Below, in pieces: positions 1 through 9,044 of a DNA stretch of 64,000 nucleotides. Below the pieces are notes generated by a model. The model made no database searches. It was not told the origin of the DNA and saw nothing but the letters and a program-made list of their open reading frames with translations. Source of the DNA: an uncultured Eubacteriales bacterium (lineage in GTDB: Bacteria; Bacillota; Clostridia; Lachnospirales; Cellulosilyticaceae). A program made the position numbers and the translations under genes. Within the stretch, counting starts at the first letter, position 1. Each line of letters starts with the position of its first letter. Location: positions 224,277 through 288,276 of the forward strand of contig URVM01000003.1 of assembly GCA_900551325.1 (NCBI GenBank), given 5' to 3'.

Positions 1-654
1 TATACAGCCTACTTCACAAGCAGCTTTAACGCCCTTACCTTTATCATGTGACATACATTGTACTTGATATTTTGTATCACTATTTCCTATGTAAATAAGA
101 TGTCTTGGACAAGTAACTACACAAGCACTACAAGCTACACACTTTTCTTCATCTACTTTTGCTAAGCCATTTTCAATGTGAATGGCATCAAAAGGACAAG
201 CCTTTTCACAACTTCCAAAGCCTAAGCAACCATAAGCACAGCCCTTAGGACCATTGCCTACTAAGTGTGCATCTTCACAAGTTTTAATACCTTCATAGAT
301 ATACTTTTGTTTCGCTTTATCTAGTGTACCTTGACATCTTACAATAGCAATTTTCTTAACGCCTGCTACGTTTTCTACACCTAAAATTTTCGCAATAGCA
401 GCCTGTTGTTCTGGGTTACTTACAGGACAGCCGTTATGCTTAGCTTCTCCACCTGCTACTGCCTTAGCAAAAGCATCACATCCTGCAAAACCACATCCAC
501 CACAGTTAGCGCCTGGAAGCTGATCACGAATTTCACTAATACGTTCATCTACAGGTACAGCAAACTTTTTAGAAGCCACACCTAGCCCTATACCAAATAA
601 TAAGCCCATACTTCCTATTGCTAAAACAGGATTTATGATTTCCATAATATTCAT
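1..654 (-). CDS. rnfB: RnfB, electron transport complex subunit (3' end cut by window edge)
   Basis: Iron-sulfur subunit of the Rnf ferredoxin:NAD+ oxidoreductase, thought to accept electrons from reduced ferredoxin at the membrane. The 218 codons present start at an ATG behind a GGGGG ribosome site. They show a hydrophobic N-terminal anchor (about residues 8-28), a Fes-type [4Fe-4S] motif with Cys 51, 54, 59 and 76 (CGGCGFAGC core), and then two ferredoxin clusters (CAYGCLGFGSCEKACP and CVACSACVVTCP). The reading frame is still open at base 1, so the C-terminus is missing. It lies 14 bp downstream of rnfA as the last visible gene of rnfCDGEAB, the usual clostridial order. Identification is firm from Cys pattern and synteny. 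Confidence 0.95.
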   Translation of the reverse strand, partial: MNIMEIINPVLAIGSMGLLFGIGLGVASKKFAVPVDERISEIRDQLPGANCGGCGFAGCDAFAKAVAGGEAKHNGCPVSNPEQQAAIAKILGVENVAGVKKIAIVRCQGTLDKAKQKYIYEGIKTCEDAHLVGNGPKGCAYGCLGFGSCEKACPFDAIHIENGLAKVDEEKCVACSACVVTCPRHLIYIGNSDTKYQVQCMSHDKGKGVKAACEVGCI

Positions 655-668
655 CTTGTTTCCCCCTT

Positions 669-1244
669 CTATTTAATAAGGTTTTGAAAACCTAAAAATG
701 CAATAGCCATAAACCCAGCTGAAATAAGTGTAATTGGGAAACCTTTTAAGCAAGGCAAAATATTATTTTTTTCAATACGCTCTCTTATACCAGCTAAAAG
801 TACAATACTTAAAGTAAAACCAGCTGCTCCACCTACCCCATTGATAACAGATTGAATAAGTGAATAGTTTTTTTGCATATTAATAATGGCAACACCTAAT
901 ACAGCACAGTTTGTTGTAATAAGAGGTAGGTATACACCTAGTGCTGAATAAAGAGATGGACTTACTTTTTGAATAACCATCTCTACAAACTGTACAAGTG
1001 ATGCAATAACTAAAATAAATGCTACTGTGTACATATACTCTAGTTTTAATGGTACAAGTATAAACTTAAATACTACATAAGAAATCATTGAGGCAAGCCC
1101 CATTACAAACGTTACAGCCATTCCCATTCCCAGTGCTGTTTCAATTTTCTTTGAAACACCTAAAAATGGACAAATACCTAAGAATCTTGAAAGCACGAAG
1201 TTATTCACAAGTGCTGCACTTAAAAATAATAATAATAGTTCCAT
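669..1244 (-). CDS. rnfA: RnfA, integral membrane subunit of Rnf complex
   Basis: Membrane subunit of the ion-translocating Rnf complex, family RnfA/NqrE. It is 191 aa with about six hydrophobic segments; the N-terminus (residues 1-30) carries the family's NNFVLSRFLGICPFLGVS stretch, whose Cys is a predicted ligand of the intramembrane [2Fe-2S] cluster shared with RnfE; NCAVLGVAI lies mid-protein. The ATG follows a GGAGG site. It sits between rnfE (11 bp upstream) and rnfB (14 bp downstream), so the genes are clearly co-transcribed. Length and motif are normal. RnfA and RnfE are paralogues; order and the NNFVLSRFLG motif make this one RnfA. Confidence 0.96.
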   Translation of the reverse strand: MELLLLFLSAALVNNFVLSRFLGICPFLGVSKKIETALGMGMAVTFVMGLASMISYVVFKFILVPLKLEYMYTVAFILVIASLVQFVEMVIQKVSPSLYSALGVYLPLITTNCAVLGVAIINMQKNYSLIQSVINGVGGAAGFTLSIVLLAGIRERIEKNNILPCLKGFPITLISAGFMAIAFLGFQNLIK

Positions 1245-1255
1245 TAGTCAGCCTC

Positions 1256-1852
1256 CTATTGTTTCTTCGCTTTTATGGCATTTAAGATGGCCATAATAAT
1301 TGCCAATGTAAAGAATGCACCTGGTGCTAAAATCATAATAATAGCAGGGTCATAACTTCCTGGCATTACTTGTAAACCAAAAATACTACCTGCTCCTAAA
1401 ATTTCTCTTACTACACCAATAGAAGTAAGGGCAAGTGTAAATCCAAGTCCCATACCTAAACCATCCCATACTGATGGTAATACTGGATTTTTAGAAGCAT
1501 AAGCTTCTGCTCTTCCTAAAATTAAGCAGTTTACTACGATTAGAGGAAGGAAAAGTCCAAGTTGTGCATGTAAACTTGGAATATAAGCCTGTAACAAAAG
1601 GTCAATCATTGTTACGAAACTTGCAATAATAACAACAAAGGCTGGAATACGTACTTTAGATGGAATACATTTTCTAAGTAAAGAAATAACTGTATTTGAG
1701 CAAATAAGTACAGCTGTTGTAGCAAGTCCCATACCGATAGCATTATTTGCACTTGTTGTAACTGCTAAAGTTGGACACATACCAAGTACTTGCATAAAGG
1801 TTGGGTTGTCTACAATAATTCCTGCTTTTAAACGTTCAAGAAGCGTTTTCAT
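1256..1852 (-). CDS. rnfE: RnfE, integral membrane subunit of Rnf complex
   Basis: Membrane subunit paired with RnfA in the Rnf complex (family RnfE/NqrD). It is 198 aa with multiple hydrophobic helices. The N-terminal NPTFMQVLGMCPTLAVT segment carries the Cys that matches the cluster ligand of RnfA, and the second half has NCLILGRAEAYA, typical of RnfE. The start codon abuts the rnfG stop codon, indicating translational coupling. Expected role: moving electrons across the membrane between RnfB/RnfD/RnfG during Na+ or H+ export. No unusual feature seen. Confidence 0.95.
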   Translation of the reverse strand: MKTLLERLKAGIIVDNPTFMQVLGMCPTLAVTTSANNAIGMGLATTAVLICSNTVISLLRKCIPSKVRIPAFVVIIASFVTMIDLLLQAYIPSLHAQLGLFLPLIVVNCLILGRAEAYASKNPVLPSVWDGLGMGLGFTLALTSIGVVREILGAGSIFGLQVMPGSYDPAIIMILAPGAFFTLAIIMAILNAIKAKKQ

Positions 1853-2419
1853 CTAGTACTCCCCCTTTTCCCAGTTTGTTTGATGTGCTTTCATATATTC
1901 TGTTGCTAAGTTAACACCATTTACAACTGCAGTACTTGTAATAGTAGCACCTGTTATAGCCATAATCTCTGTATCACTACCAGTTGTTTTGTTTACTGCA
2001 AGAGGTGTTCCTTTTCCAACAAATTGATCCTTGAAGCTTGGTTGTAGCATATTGGCACCAAGTCCTGGTGTTTCTGCATGACTTAAAATCTGAACACCTG
2101 CAAGTGTTCCATCAGCGTGCATACCTACTAAAAGTTCAATACTTCCACCATAACCATCTGGATAAACTTTTGCTACAGCACCTGTATATTTGCCATCTGC
2201 ATAAGTAACAAACACTGTTTCAAGTTTCTCCCCATCAGTTACTGGAACTATTTGAATATCTTTTGCCTCTTCTAAAAGGCCTCTTACTGCCTCTTGTTGA
2301 GCAGCTTCTTTTCCTTTAACGATTATTGGTGCTGTTTGACTATTTACAAATCCAAGTAAACCAGCACAAATTGTAGTTATAATAAGTAAAATCAGTCCAA
2401 GCTTTAATGGTTCTTTCAT
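1853..2419 (-). CDS. rnfG: RnfG, covalent FMN subunit of Rnf complex
   Basis: Flavoprotein subunit of Rnf. It is 188 aa: one N-terminal transmembrane helix (about residues 7-26) and an extracytoplasmic FMN-binding domain. The covalent flavin site is visible as ITGATITST near residues 152-160, where the Thr of the S/T-GAT motif carries FMN by a phosphoester bond in the family; this normally needs an ApbE flavin transferase, which is not in the window. The start ATG overlaps the rnfD stop by one base (TAATG), so the two are translationally coupled. Confidence 0.95.
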   Translation of the reverse strand: MKEPLKLGLILLIITTICAGLLGFVNSQTAPIIVKGKEAAQQEAVRGLLEEAKDIQIVPVTDGEKLETVFVTYADGKYTGAVAKVYPDGYGGSIELLVGMHADGTLAGVQILSHAETPGLGANMLQPSFKDQFVGKGTPLAVNKTTGSDTEIMAITGATITSTAVVNGVNLATEYMKAHQTNWEKGEY

Positions 2420-3357
2420 TACTTAGCACCTCCAAAGCGTACAGGTTTTACAAACTTATCAATAAGTGGTACAGCTAAGTTCATAATTAAAATACTATAA
2501 CTTACACCTTCTGGATAACCACCAAAAAGTCTAATAACACTAGCAATAATACCTGCACCTACAGCAAATATGATTTGTCCTTTTAGCGTCATAGGAGTTG
2601 TTGTATAGTCAGTAGCCATAAAGAAAGCCCCAAGCATAGCACCACCTAAGAAAATAGAAGTAAAGCTAGCTCCCACTCCATGTCCACTAAATAAAAGAGT
2701 TACTATAAACATAGTTCCTAAATAACATACTGGTATATGCCAAGTAATAACTTTTTTATAAATGAGGTAAAGCCCACCAAGTAAAATAGCAAGTGCTGAA
2801 ACCTCTCCAATACAACCACCAATATTACCAATAAAAGCATCTACTAAAGAAGGCATTGCTACTGCACTATCTGGTCTAATAGCTGCTAAAGGCGTTGGTC
2901 CTGTTAAAGCATCAAGACCTTTTGGCGCACTAAAGCTAGTCATTGCTTGTGGATATGCCGCAAGCAAAAAGGCTCTTGCTGCAAGAGCTGGGTTTATAAA
3001 GTTTTGTCCAATCCCACCAAAACATTGTTTAGCAAGTATAATAGCTACAAAAGCACCTACTATAGGTACATAAATTGGTGCATCTACAGGTAGGTTAAAA
3101 GCTAATAATAAACCTGTTATAACTGCACTTAAATCCTTTATGGATAAAGTTTGATGTGTAAAAGTTTGCCACATCGCCTCAAAAGCCACACAAGACACTA
3201 CACATAAAATTGTAAGTAAAAGTGTTCTTACTCCAAAAAAGTAAGTTCCTACTAGAAGTGCTGGAATAAGGGCAATAACTACATCTAACATAATATTTTG
3301 TACAGTAGTTCCCTTGTGGGCATGTGGTGATGAGGACACATTAAATAATTTTTCCAT
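2419..3357 (-). CDS. rnfD: RnfD, membrane flavin subunit of Rnf complex
   Basis: Polytopic flavoprotein of Rnf (family RnfD/NqrB), 312 aa with about nine or ten hydrophobic segments. A GQNFINPALAARAFL segment and the LTGPTPLAAIRPDS stretch are visible; the latter corresponds to the region where the family attaches FMN to a Thr. Its N-terminus (SSSPHAHKGTTVQNIML) matches the family's conserved cytoplasmic start. It is 17 bp downstream of rnfC and overlaps rnfG by one base. Likely forms part of the ion path with RnfA and RnfE. Confidence 0.95.
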   Translation of the reverse strand: MEKLFNVSSSPHAHKGTTVQNIMLDVVIALIPALLVGTYFFGVRTLLLTILCVVSCVAFEAMWQTFTHQTLSIKDLSAVITGLLLAFNLPVDAPIYVPIVGAFVAIILAKQCFGGIGQNFINPALAARAFLLAAYPQAMTSFSAPKGLDALTGPTPLAAIRPDSAVAMPSLVDAFIGNIGGCIGEVSALAILLGGLYLIYKKVITWHIPVCYLGTMFIVTLLFSGHGVGASFTSIFLGGAMLGAFFMATDYTTTPMTLKGQIIFAVGAGIIASVIRLFGGYPEGVSYSILIMNLAVPLIDKFVKPVRFGGAK

Positions 3358-3374
3358 GTCTTTCTCTCCCTTGG

Positions 3375-4691
3375 CTATTTTTGTCTCACTCTATTTTTAG
3401 CTGTACGAATTGACTGTACAAGCTGTCTGCTTGCTGGACACACATAAGAACAGCATCCACATTCCATACAATCCATACCAAAATCAGCTAAAAAGGCTTC
3501 GTCGTCATGATGTAGTGCTGCACGGTGTAGGGCATTTGGCACAAGACGCATTGGACAAGCTTCTACACATTTCCCACAACGAATACATGGTGAAGTTGCC
3601 TCTTTATCTACTTCTTTTTGGGTTAAACATAAAATGGCCGATGTTCCCTTTCCAATTGGTACATCTACTGAACTTAAGGCAGTTCCCATCATTGGTCCAC
3701 CTGAAATAACTTTTACCGTTGCCGCTTCATCCCATTCGGCTGCTTCTAATACTTCCCTAAAACTCATACCTAAGCGAATTTTAAAGTTGGAAGGCTTCTT
3801 AACACCATTTCCAGATACAGTAACAATACGTCTCATAATTGGTCTACCTTTTGTTACTGCTCTCCAAATAGCAATAACTGAGTCCACATTAAGTACGATA
3901 GCCCCAATATCTGCTGGTAACTTTCCACTTGGCACTTCAAGACCTGTAGTAGCATAAATAAGGTGTTTTTCAGAACCTTGAGGATACTTTGTTTCAAGAA
4001 CCTTTACTTCTATTTTAGATTCTTTTTCGCAGTAAGCTTTCATCTTTTCTACAGCATCCATCTTATTATCTTCAATACCTATTATAGCTGTAGCCTCTTT
4101 AAACATATGTAGTACAATCTTTATACCTTCTACAATACGCTCTCCCTCTTCTAGCATGACTCTATGGTCTGAAGTTAAGTAAGGTTCACATTCCGCACCA
4201 TTTATAATGATGTGTTTAATGGTCTTCTCTTTTGGAGGTGATAACTTGATGTAGGTTGGGAAAGTTGCCCCACCCATTCCAACTAAACCTGCTTCTTTAA
4301 CGATTTCAACGATTTCTTCTGATGTAAGGCTAGTATAGTCTTTTACTCTGGCCTCTTTTAATTCAGGTATCTCCTCATAAGCAAAATCATTAGTAACAAC
4401 AACACATAAGGCTAAACGCCCTTGATGTGTCATACGTTCTTCTACTGCCTTTACTGTTCCAGAAACACTACAATGGACAGGTGCACCCGCATACCCTGTT
4501 TGTTCACCAATTTTTTGTCCAACTAAAACCCTATCTCCCTTTTTCACAAGTGGTTTACATGGACTTCCAATGTGTTGTTGCATTGGATATACCAGTTCTT
4601 CCTTTGGTAACAAAGCTTGGATAGGCTGATCCTTTGTAAGCTCTTTATGATACTTAGGGTGTATACCTTTTTTAAAACTTAAGAGTTTCAT
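3375..4691 (-). CDS. rnfC: RnfC, NADH-binding peripheral subunit of Rnf complex
   Basis: Peripheral subunit that carries the NAD(H)/FMN site of Rnf, related to NuoF. It is 438 aa: an N-terminal barrel-sandwich/biotinyl-like region (LVKKGDRVLVGQKIG near residue 55), a Rossmann-like centre with GLVGMGGATFPTYIK and NGAECEPYL, an SLBB region, and two C-terminal [4Fe-4S] motifs, CIRCGKCVEACP from residue 369 and CMECGCCSYVCP from residue 408. It is the first gene of the rnf operon, with a sigma-A-type promoter about 80-100 bp upstream. The predicted reaction is electron exchange between NAD+ and ferredoxin via RnfB. Confidence 0.96.
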   Translation of the reverse strand: MKLLSFKKGIHPKYHKELTKDQPIQALLPKEELVYPMQQHIGSPCKPLVKKGDRVLVGQKIGEQTGYAGAPVHCSVSGTVKAVEERMTHQGRLALCVVVTNDFAYEEIPELKEARVKDYTSLTSEEIVEIVKEAGLVGMGGATFPTYIKLSPPKEKTIKHIIINGAECEPYLTSDHRVMLEEGERIVEGIKIVLHMFKEATAIIGIEDNKMDAVEKMKAYCEKESKIEVKVLETKYPQGSEKHLIYATTGLEVPSGKLPADIGAIVLNVDSVIAIWRAVTKGRPIMRRIVTVSGNGVKKPSNFKIRLGMSFREVLEAAEWDEAATVKVISGGPMMGTALSSVDVPIGKGTSAILCLTQKEVDKEATSPCIRCGKCVEACPMRLVPNALHRAALHHDDEAFLADFGMDCMECGCCSYVCPASRQLVQSIRTAKNRVRQK

Positions 4692-4767
4692 CGTCTTCCT
4701 CCCTTTCTCGTCTTAGTATAAGTATGATTAAGCATACGAATAAAATAAATTTGACCTATTCTCTAAA

Positions 4768-4796
4768 ATTATAAACGCATTACTAAGTTTTCTCAA
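4768..4796 (-). promoter_or_regulatory. Promoter of the rnf operon
   Basis: Read on the minus strand: TTGAGA (4791-4796), a 17-bp spacer and a perfect TATAAT (4768-4773), placed 77 bp before the rnfC start. This matches the housekeeping sigma-A consensus. A small inverted repeat (GTATG...CATAC) lies between the promoter and rnfC and might affect the leader RNA. The promoter separates rnf from the ATPase gene at 4837. Confidence 0.65.
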
Positions 4797-4836
4797 CTTG
4801 TTTTACATAATTAAATTTTTAACAATTTAAGAATAC

Positions 4837-5382
4837 TTATATTTCATACAAATCATTACAATTGTTTTGTATATATAGTCTAATCCATTGTAAAATATCA
4901 GGATGATTAATAGGCAACCCATCTAAAATTTCTAATACTTCTTTTGTGTCACAGATAAATTCTTTTTCTCCATAACGGTGAACATAAGTAAAATGTATAT
5001 CTGGTTTTGCACAAATTAATGCCTCCATAGTACTTCCCATATCTCCGATAGGTAGCCTATCTATATGGTCATACTGAAAAGTTCCTATAATAGAAGTCCC
5101 TACTCCTTCCTCACTTTTAATCTTAAGCTCTCCTCCACATTCTTTACATAATTGGTCAAAAAAAGGTAAACCTAATCCCACCTTGCGTAAGGTTCTAGTT
5201 GTAGTAAACGGATTAGTTACTTGATCTTTGATGGTTTTAGACATTCCTTTACCATTGTCCTCCACTTCAATAGTAAGCCAATTATTGATAGGATCTTCCC
5301 ATATAAGTACTTTCACTTTAGAAGCTTCTGCCCGAATACTATTTTGAACAATATCTAAAATATGTAATGATAATTCCTTCAT
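4837..5382 (-). CDS. GHKL/HATPase_c-fold ATP-binding protein
   Basis: 181 aa, with a histidine-kinase-type ATP-binding fold but no kinase dimerisation or sensor domain. Visible motifs: N-box (LDIVQNSIRAEA, residues 9-20), G1 box (VEDNGKGM, about 40-47), and a lid/G2 region with TTTRTLRKVGLGLPF. Residues 110-181 form a small C-terminal domain I do not recognise. In Clostridia, proteins of this type are often encoded beside [FeFe]-hydrogenase genes; here the neighbour is rnf, again an electron-carrier complex. A role as anti-sigma-like kinase or redox signalling ATPase is inference. The two genes may be transcribed separately, as rnfC has its own promoter. Confidence 0.8.
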   Translation of the reverse strand: MKELSLHILDIVQNSIRAEASKVKVLIWEDPINNWLTIEVEDNGKGMSKTIKDQVTNPFTTTRTLRKVGLGLPFFDQLCKECGGELKIKSEEGVGTSIIGTFQYDHIDRLPIGDMGSTMEALICAKPDIHFTYVHRYGEKEFICDTKEVLEILDGLPINHPDILQWIRLYIQNNCNDLYEI

Positions 5383-5526
5383 ACGCTCACTCCTTTTATA
5401 TACTATCGTCTTAAATTTAACATACTTAAACTTTTTATTATATATCCATATAAGCTTGTACTATATATGTTCATTATATATGAATTATTATAGATTAGAC
5501 CCTCAATTAAAAAATATTTAGGACAA

Positions 5527-5556
5527 AATAAAAGAGCTGTATGAAACAGCCCTTTT
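5527..5556 (-). terminator. Intrinsic terminator of serCA
   Basis: On the minus strand a GC-containing hairpin (GGGCTGT / ACAGCTC arms around a 5-nt loop) is followed by a T-rich run. It starts 6 bp after the serA stop codon and so closes the serC-serA transcript. Confidence 0.8.
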
Positions 5557-5561
5557 CTATA

Positions 5562-6719
5562 TTACTTTGACAGTACGCGTACTTTAATAATATCTTCGAT
5601 TTCTTCAATACTATGAATATTTTCATCAGTAATTTTAGTATCTGTGTCAATAATAGTATAGGCCCAACTACCCTTACTCTTATTAATCATATCAGAAATA
5701 TTGATACCCTCACCTGCAATAATATTAGTAATCTTACCAATCATAGCAGGTATATTCTTATGTATAATAGTTAATCTAAATGCTGCATTCCAAGGCATTT
5801 CACATTGAGGGAAGTTTACTGAATTTATAATATTACCGTTTTCCAAGTAGTCTTTTACTTGTTTAACAGCCATAACTGCACAGTTTTCTTCTGATTCAGG
5901 TGTAGATGCCCCAAGATGTGGAATAGCTAATACATGGGGGTTCCCAATAAGTCCATCTACTGGAAAATCTGTTACATACTTTTCAATAATCCCTGACTCA
6001 ATAGCTCTAAAGAGCGCCTCATTATCTACTAAAGTATCTCTAGAGAAGTTTAGTAAACGAACACCTTTTTTCATTTTACTAAAGGCTTCGTCATTAAACA
6101 TACCTTTTGTATCTGCTGTAAGAGGTACATGGATTGTAATGTAGTCTGCCTCTGTTAAAATTTGCTCCATAGAAAGAGCATGTTCAATATGACGTGAAAT
6201 ACCCCAAGCTGCTTCTATAGAAATATATGGATCATATCCAATAACTTCCATGCCTAAACTTTGTGCTGCATTAGCTGCCATAACACCGATGGCACCAAGT
6301 CCAATAACACCTAGTTTCTTTCCTAGAATTTCTGGTCCTACAAAAGCACTTTTTCCTGTTTCTACCTCTTTAGCTACATTCTCAGTTAAAGTACTTGCCC
6401 AGTTAATACCTTCTACTATCTTTCTTGAAGAAAGAAGTAGCCCAGCTATAACCATTTCCTTTACTGCATTGGCATTGGCTCCTGGTGTATTAAATACAAC
6501 AATACCTTTTTGGGCACAAGCCTCTACTGGAATATTATTTACACCAGCCCCTGCACGTGCTATAGCTTTTACTGTATCAGGTAAGTCTATATCATGCATT
6601 TTTGCACTTCTTACCAATATAGCATCTGCACCATCAATTGTATCTTGGAGTGCATATTTCTCCCCGAAAAGCTTTGTTCCTTTAGGAGAAACTTTATTTA
6701 ATGTATAAATCTTATTCAT
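5562..6719 (-). CDS. serA: D-3-phosphoglycerate dehydrogenase
   Basis: Oxidises 3-phosphoglycerate with NAD+ as the first step of serine synthesis. It is 385 aa: the N-terminal substrate domain, an NAD+-binding Rossmann core with GLGAIGVMAANAA (about 139-151), the conserved HLGAST motif (His of the catalytic pair, near 272) and a C-terminal ACT domain (about 316-385) that in this family senses serine. This is the short form of the family, without the extra intervening domain. The ATG follows AGGAGGGG. It is 11 bp downstream of serC, so the two form an operon. Confidence 0.94.
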   Translation of the reverse strand: MNKIYTLNKVSPKGTKLFGEKYALQDTIDGADAILVRSAKMHDIDLPDTVKAIARAGAGVNNIPVEACAQKGIVVFNTPGANANAVKEMVIAGLLLSSRKIVEGINWASTLTENVAKEVETGKSAFVGPEILGKKLGVIGLGAIGVMAANAAQSLGMEVIGYDPYISIEAAWGISRHIEHALSMEQILTEADYITIHVPLTADTKGMFNDEAFSKMKKGVRLLNFSRDTLVDNEALFRAIESGIIEKYVTDFPVDGLIGNPHVLAIPHLGASTPESEENCAVMAVKQVKDYLENGNIINSVNFPQCEMPWNAAFRLTIIHKNIPAMIGKITNIIAGEGINISDMINKSKGSWAYTIIDTDTKITDENIHSIEEIEDIIKVRVLSK

Positions 6720-6730
6720 CTAATCCCCTC

Positions 6731-7807
6731 CTAATGTTTGGCTTCAAAATCTTTCATAAAGTCAACAAGTGCCAAAACCCCTTCAACTGGCATAGCATTA
6801 TAAATACTTGCACGCATACCGCCTACACTTCTATGTCCTTTTAAGTTTACAAAACCAGCTGCTGTGGCTGCCTTAATAAACTCCGCATCTAAAGTTTCAT
6901 CACCTGTTATAAATGGAACGTTCATTAAAGAACGATCTTCTTTTGCTGCCGTACCTTTAAAGAGTTTAGATTCATCTAAGAAGTCATATAAAATAGCTGC
7001 TTTTTCTTTATTTCTCTTTTCTATAGCCTTAACCCCACCTTGGGCTTCCATCCATTCAAATACTAATTTAAGCATATAAATAGCATAAGTTGGTGGTGTA
7101 TTAAACATAGAATCATTATCTACGTGGGTTTGATAATTTAACATGGTTGGTACACTAGCATCTGCCTTACCAACTAAATCTTCTCTAATAATAACAACAG
7201 TTACACCTGCTGGCCCTAAATTCTTTTGAGCTCCTGCAAATATAATGCCGTATTTGGTTACATCTATTTCCTCTGACATAATACATGATGATAAATCTGC
7301 AACTAGAGGAATGTTACCCGTTTCAGGTAAGGTATTAAACTTAGTTCCATAAATCGTATTATTTTGACAGATATAAATGTAATCTGCTTCCTTATCGAAA
7401 GCATCATTAGAGTAAGCTGGTATATGACTATAAGTATCTGACTTGGAGGATGCAATCACATTAACACTTCCAAATTTTTTAGCTTCTTTAATTGCTTTTG
7501 ATGACCAAACACCTGAGTCAATAAAATCTGCTTTTTTTGATCCTACCATTAGATTCATAGGTACCATAGCAAATTGTAATGAAGCACCACCTTGTAAAAA
7601 TAGCACTTTATAATTTTCAGGTATTTGCATAAGACTTCTTAGTTTTGCCTCTGCTTCTTCAATAATTTTCATATAAGCCTTGGATCTATGACTCATCTCC
7701 ATAACACTCATTCCTGCATCTTCATAGCATACAAGTTCTCTTTGTGCTTTTTCTAACACTTCAAGTGGTAGCATTGCAGGGCCTGCTGAAAAGTTATATA
7801 CTCTCAT
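6731..7807 (-). CDS. serC: Phosphoserine aminotransferase
   Basis: PLP enzyme that transaminates 3-phosphohydroxypyruvate to phosphoserine, the second step of serine synthesis, using the product of the adjacent serA. It is 358 aa, normal length. The N-terminal NFSAGPAMLP motif is typical of SerC; the PLP lysine is in FAGAQKNLGPAGVT (about 190-203), and LQGGASLQF near 70 binds the cofactor phosphate. The ATG lies behind AAAGGAGG. No phosphoserine phosphatase (serB) is seen in the window. Confidence 0.95.
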   Translation of the reverse strand: MRVYNFSAGPAMLPLEVLEKAQRELVCYEDAGMSVMEMSHRSKAYMKIIEEAEAKLRSLMQIPENYKVLFLQGGASLQFAMVPMNLMVGSKKADFIDSGVWSSKAIKEAKKFGSVNVIASSKSDTYSHIPAYSNDAFDKEADYIYICQNNTIYGTKFNTLPETGNIPLVADLSSCIMSEEIDVTKYGIIFAGAQKNLGPAGVTVVIIREDLVGKADASVPTMLNYQTHVDNDSMFNTPPTYAIYMLKLVFEWMEAQGGVKAIEKRNKEKAAILYDFLDESKLFKGTAAKEDRSLMNVPFITGDETLDAEFIKAATAAGFVNLKGHRSVGGMRASIYNAMPVEGVLALVDFMKDFEAKH

Positions 7808-7859
7808 CTTTACATCCTCCTTTTAGATTCTTTTACACTTCAGTGTAGTATAATGTTAA

Positions 7860-7888
7860 ATTATAGATAAACATTATTTAATAGTCAA
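7860..7888 (-). promoter_or_regulatory. Promoter of serC-serA
   Basis: On the minus strand TTGACT (7883-7888), a 17-bp spacer and TATAAT (7860-7865), about 50 bp before the serC start. A small palindrome (ACACT..AGTGT, about 7834-7845) lies in the leader between the -10 and the ribosome site; its meaning is unknown. Confidence 0.6.
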
Positions 7889-7941
7889 CATTTTTGTTAA
7901 ATTTTTAGAAAAATAAAAGTTAGATGCTTATATTTATCATT

Positions 7942-8877
7942 TTAACTTAATGTAGCCACCATAACTGCTTTAATAGTATGCATACGATTCTCTGCCTCAT
8001 CAAAGACTACAGAGTGCTTTGATTCAAAAACTTCCTCTGTTACTTCCATCTCCTTAACTGCAGGCAAGCAGTGCATAAAAATCACTTCTTCATTTTCTGT
8101 CTTCTTTATAAGCTCCATATTTATTTGATAAGGTCTTAATAAAGCAATACGTTCACTTGCTTTATCCTCTTCCCCCATAGAGCACCATACATCTGTATAA
8201 AGGACATTTGCCCCTTTTACTACCTCTAAATCATCGCTTACTTGTAAGCTTCCACCACTTTCTTTTGCATAGGAATTACAAGTATTTACTAAACCTTCTT
8301 CTGGCCATAAACTTTTAGGTGCTACAATGACAATATCCATCCCCATCTTTGTACATCCAATCATAAGACTATTAGCCATATTATTTCGTCCATCTCCAAT
8401 ATAAACAAACTTTTTACCCTTAAGCTTACCTAAGTGTTCCTTAACTGTTAATAAATCTGCTAAAATTTGAGTTGGGTGGTATAAATCAGTTAATCCATTA
8501 TAAACTGGCACACCACTATATGCCGCTAGTTCTTCTACTGTCTTTTGAGAAAAGCCTCTAAATTCAATAGCATCAAAAAGTCTTCCAAGTACACGTGCTG
8601 TATCTTTTACACTTTCCTTATATCCAAGTTGAATATCATCTTTTCCTAAGTACTCTGGATGTGCACCTTCATCTACACAAGCTACAGTAAAAGCACAACG
8701 GGTACGTGTAGAAGGTTTTTCAAAAATAAGTGCAATATTTTTCCCTTTTAAAGTATCTCCTTTAATGCCCATTTTCTTCTTTAGTTTAAGTGTTGCTGCA
8801 AGATCAAGTAATGCTTCTATCTGTTCACTACTAAAATCGTGTAGTGTTAAAAATGATTTGCCTTTTAATCCAAACAT
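7942..8877 (-). CDS. argF: Ornithine carbamoyltransferase
   Basis: Makes citrulline from ornithine and carbamoyl phosphate in arginine synthesis. It is 311 aa, the usual length. Carbamoyl-phosphate sites are visible as KPSTRTRCAF (about 54-63) and HPTQILADLLT (about 137-147); the ornithine-binding signature is MHCLPA near residue 266. No other arg genes are in the window. The upstream region is AT-rich with a TATAAT at about 8938-8943 and a sequence resembling half of an ArgR box (TGCATAATTAT), so arginine repression is possible but not shown. Confidence 0.95.
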   Translation of the reverse strand: MFGLKGKSFLTLHDFSSEQIEALLDLAATLKLKKKMGIKGDTLKGKNIALIFEKPSTRTRCAFTVACVDEGAHPEYLGKDDIQLGYKESVKDTARVLGRLFDAIEFRGFSQKTVEELAAYSGVPVYNGLTDLYHPTQILADLLTVKEHLGKLKGKKFVYIGDGRNNMANSLMIGCTKMGMDIVIVAPKSLWPEEGLVNTCNSYAKESGGSLQVSDDLEVVKGANVLYTDVWCSMGEEDKASERIALLRPYQINMELIKKTENEEVIFMHCLPAVKEMEVTEEVFESKHSVVFDEAENRMHTIKAVMVATLS

Positions 8878-8972
8878 AAATTCACTCCTTATTAATATTT
8901 ATTTATTATCTTGCATAATTATTTATATTTATAAATATTATACTTTATTCTACCTAAAATCAATAGTTTTGT

Positions 8973-9007
8973 AAAAAAAATCCTATACATTATTTATGCA
9001 TAGGATC
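8973..9007 (-). terminator. Intrinsic terminator, second of a tandem pair
   Basis: On the minus strand an ATCCTATG-type stem with an 8-base T run. It lies about 60 bp beyond the first terminator of the HAD gene and its stem and loop are almost identical to that one, so the pair looks like a local duplication. Confidence 0.75.
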
Positions 9008-9044
9008 ATATTAATAGCACTTAATTCATCATTACTTTCAAAAA

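Noticed and set aside
6250..6708. A 152-codon plus-strand frame opposite serA
   Set aside because: serA is unambiguous on the other strand; the plus frame is Ala/Pro/Ser-rich and matches no family.
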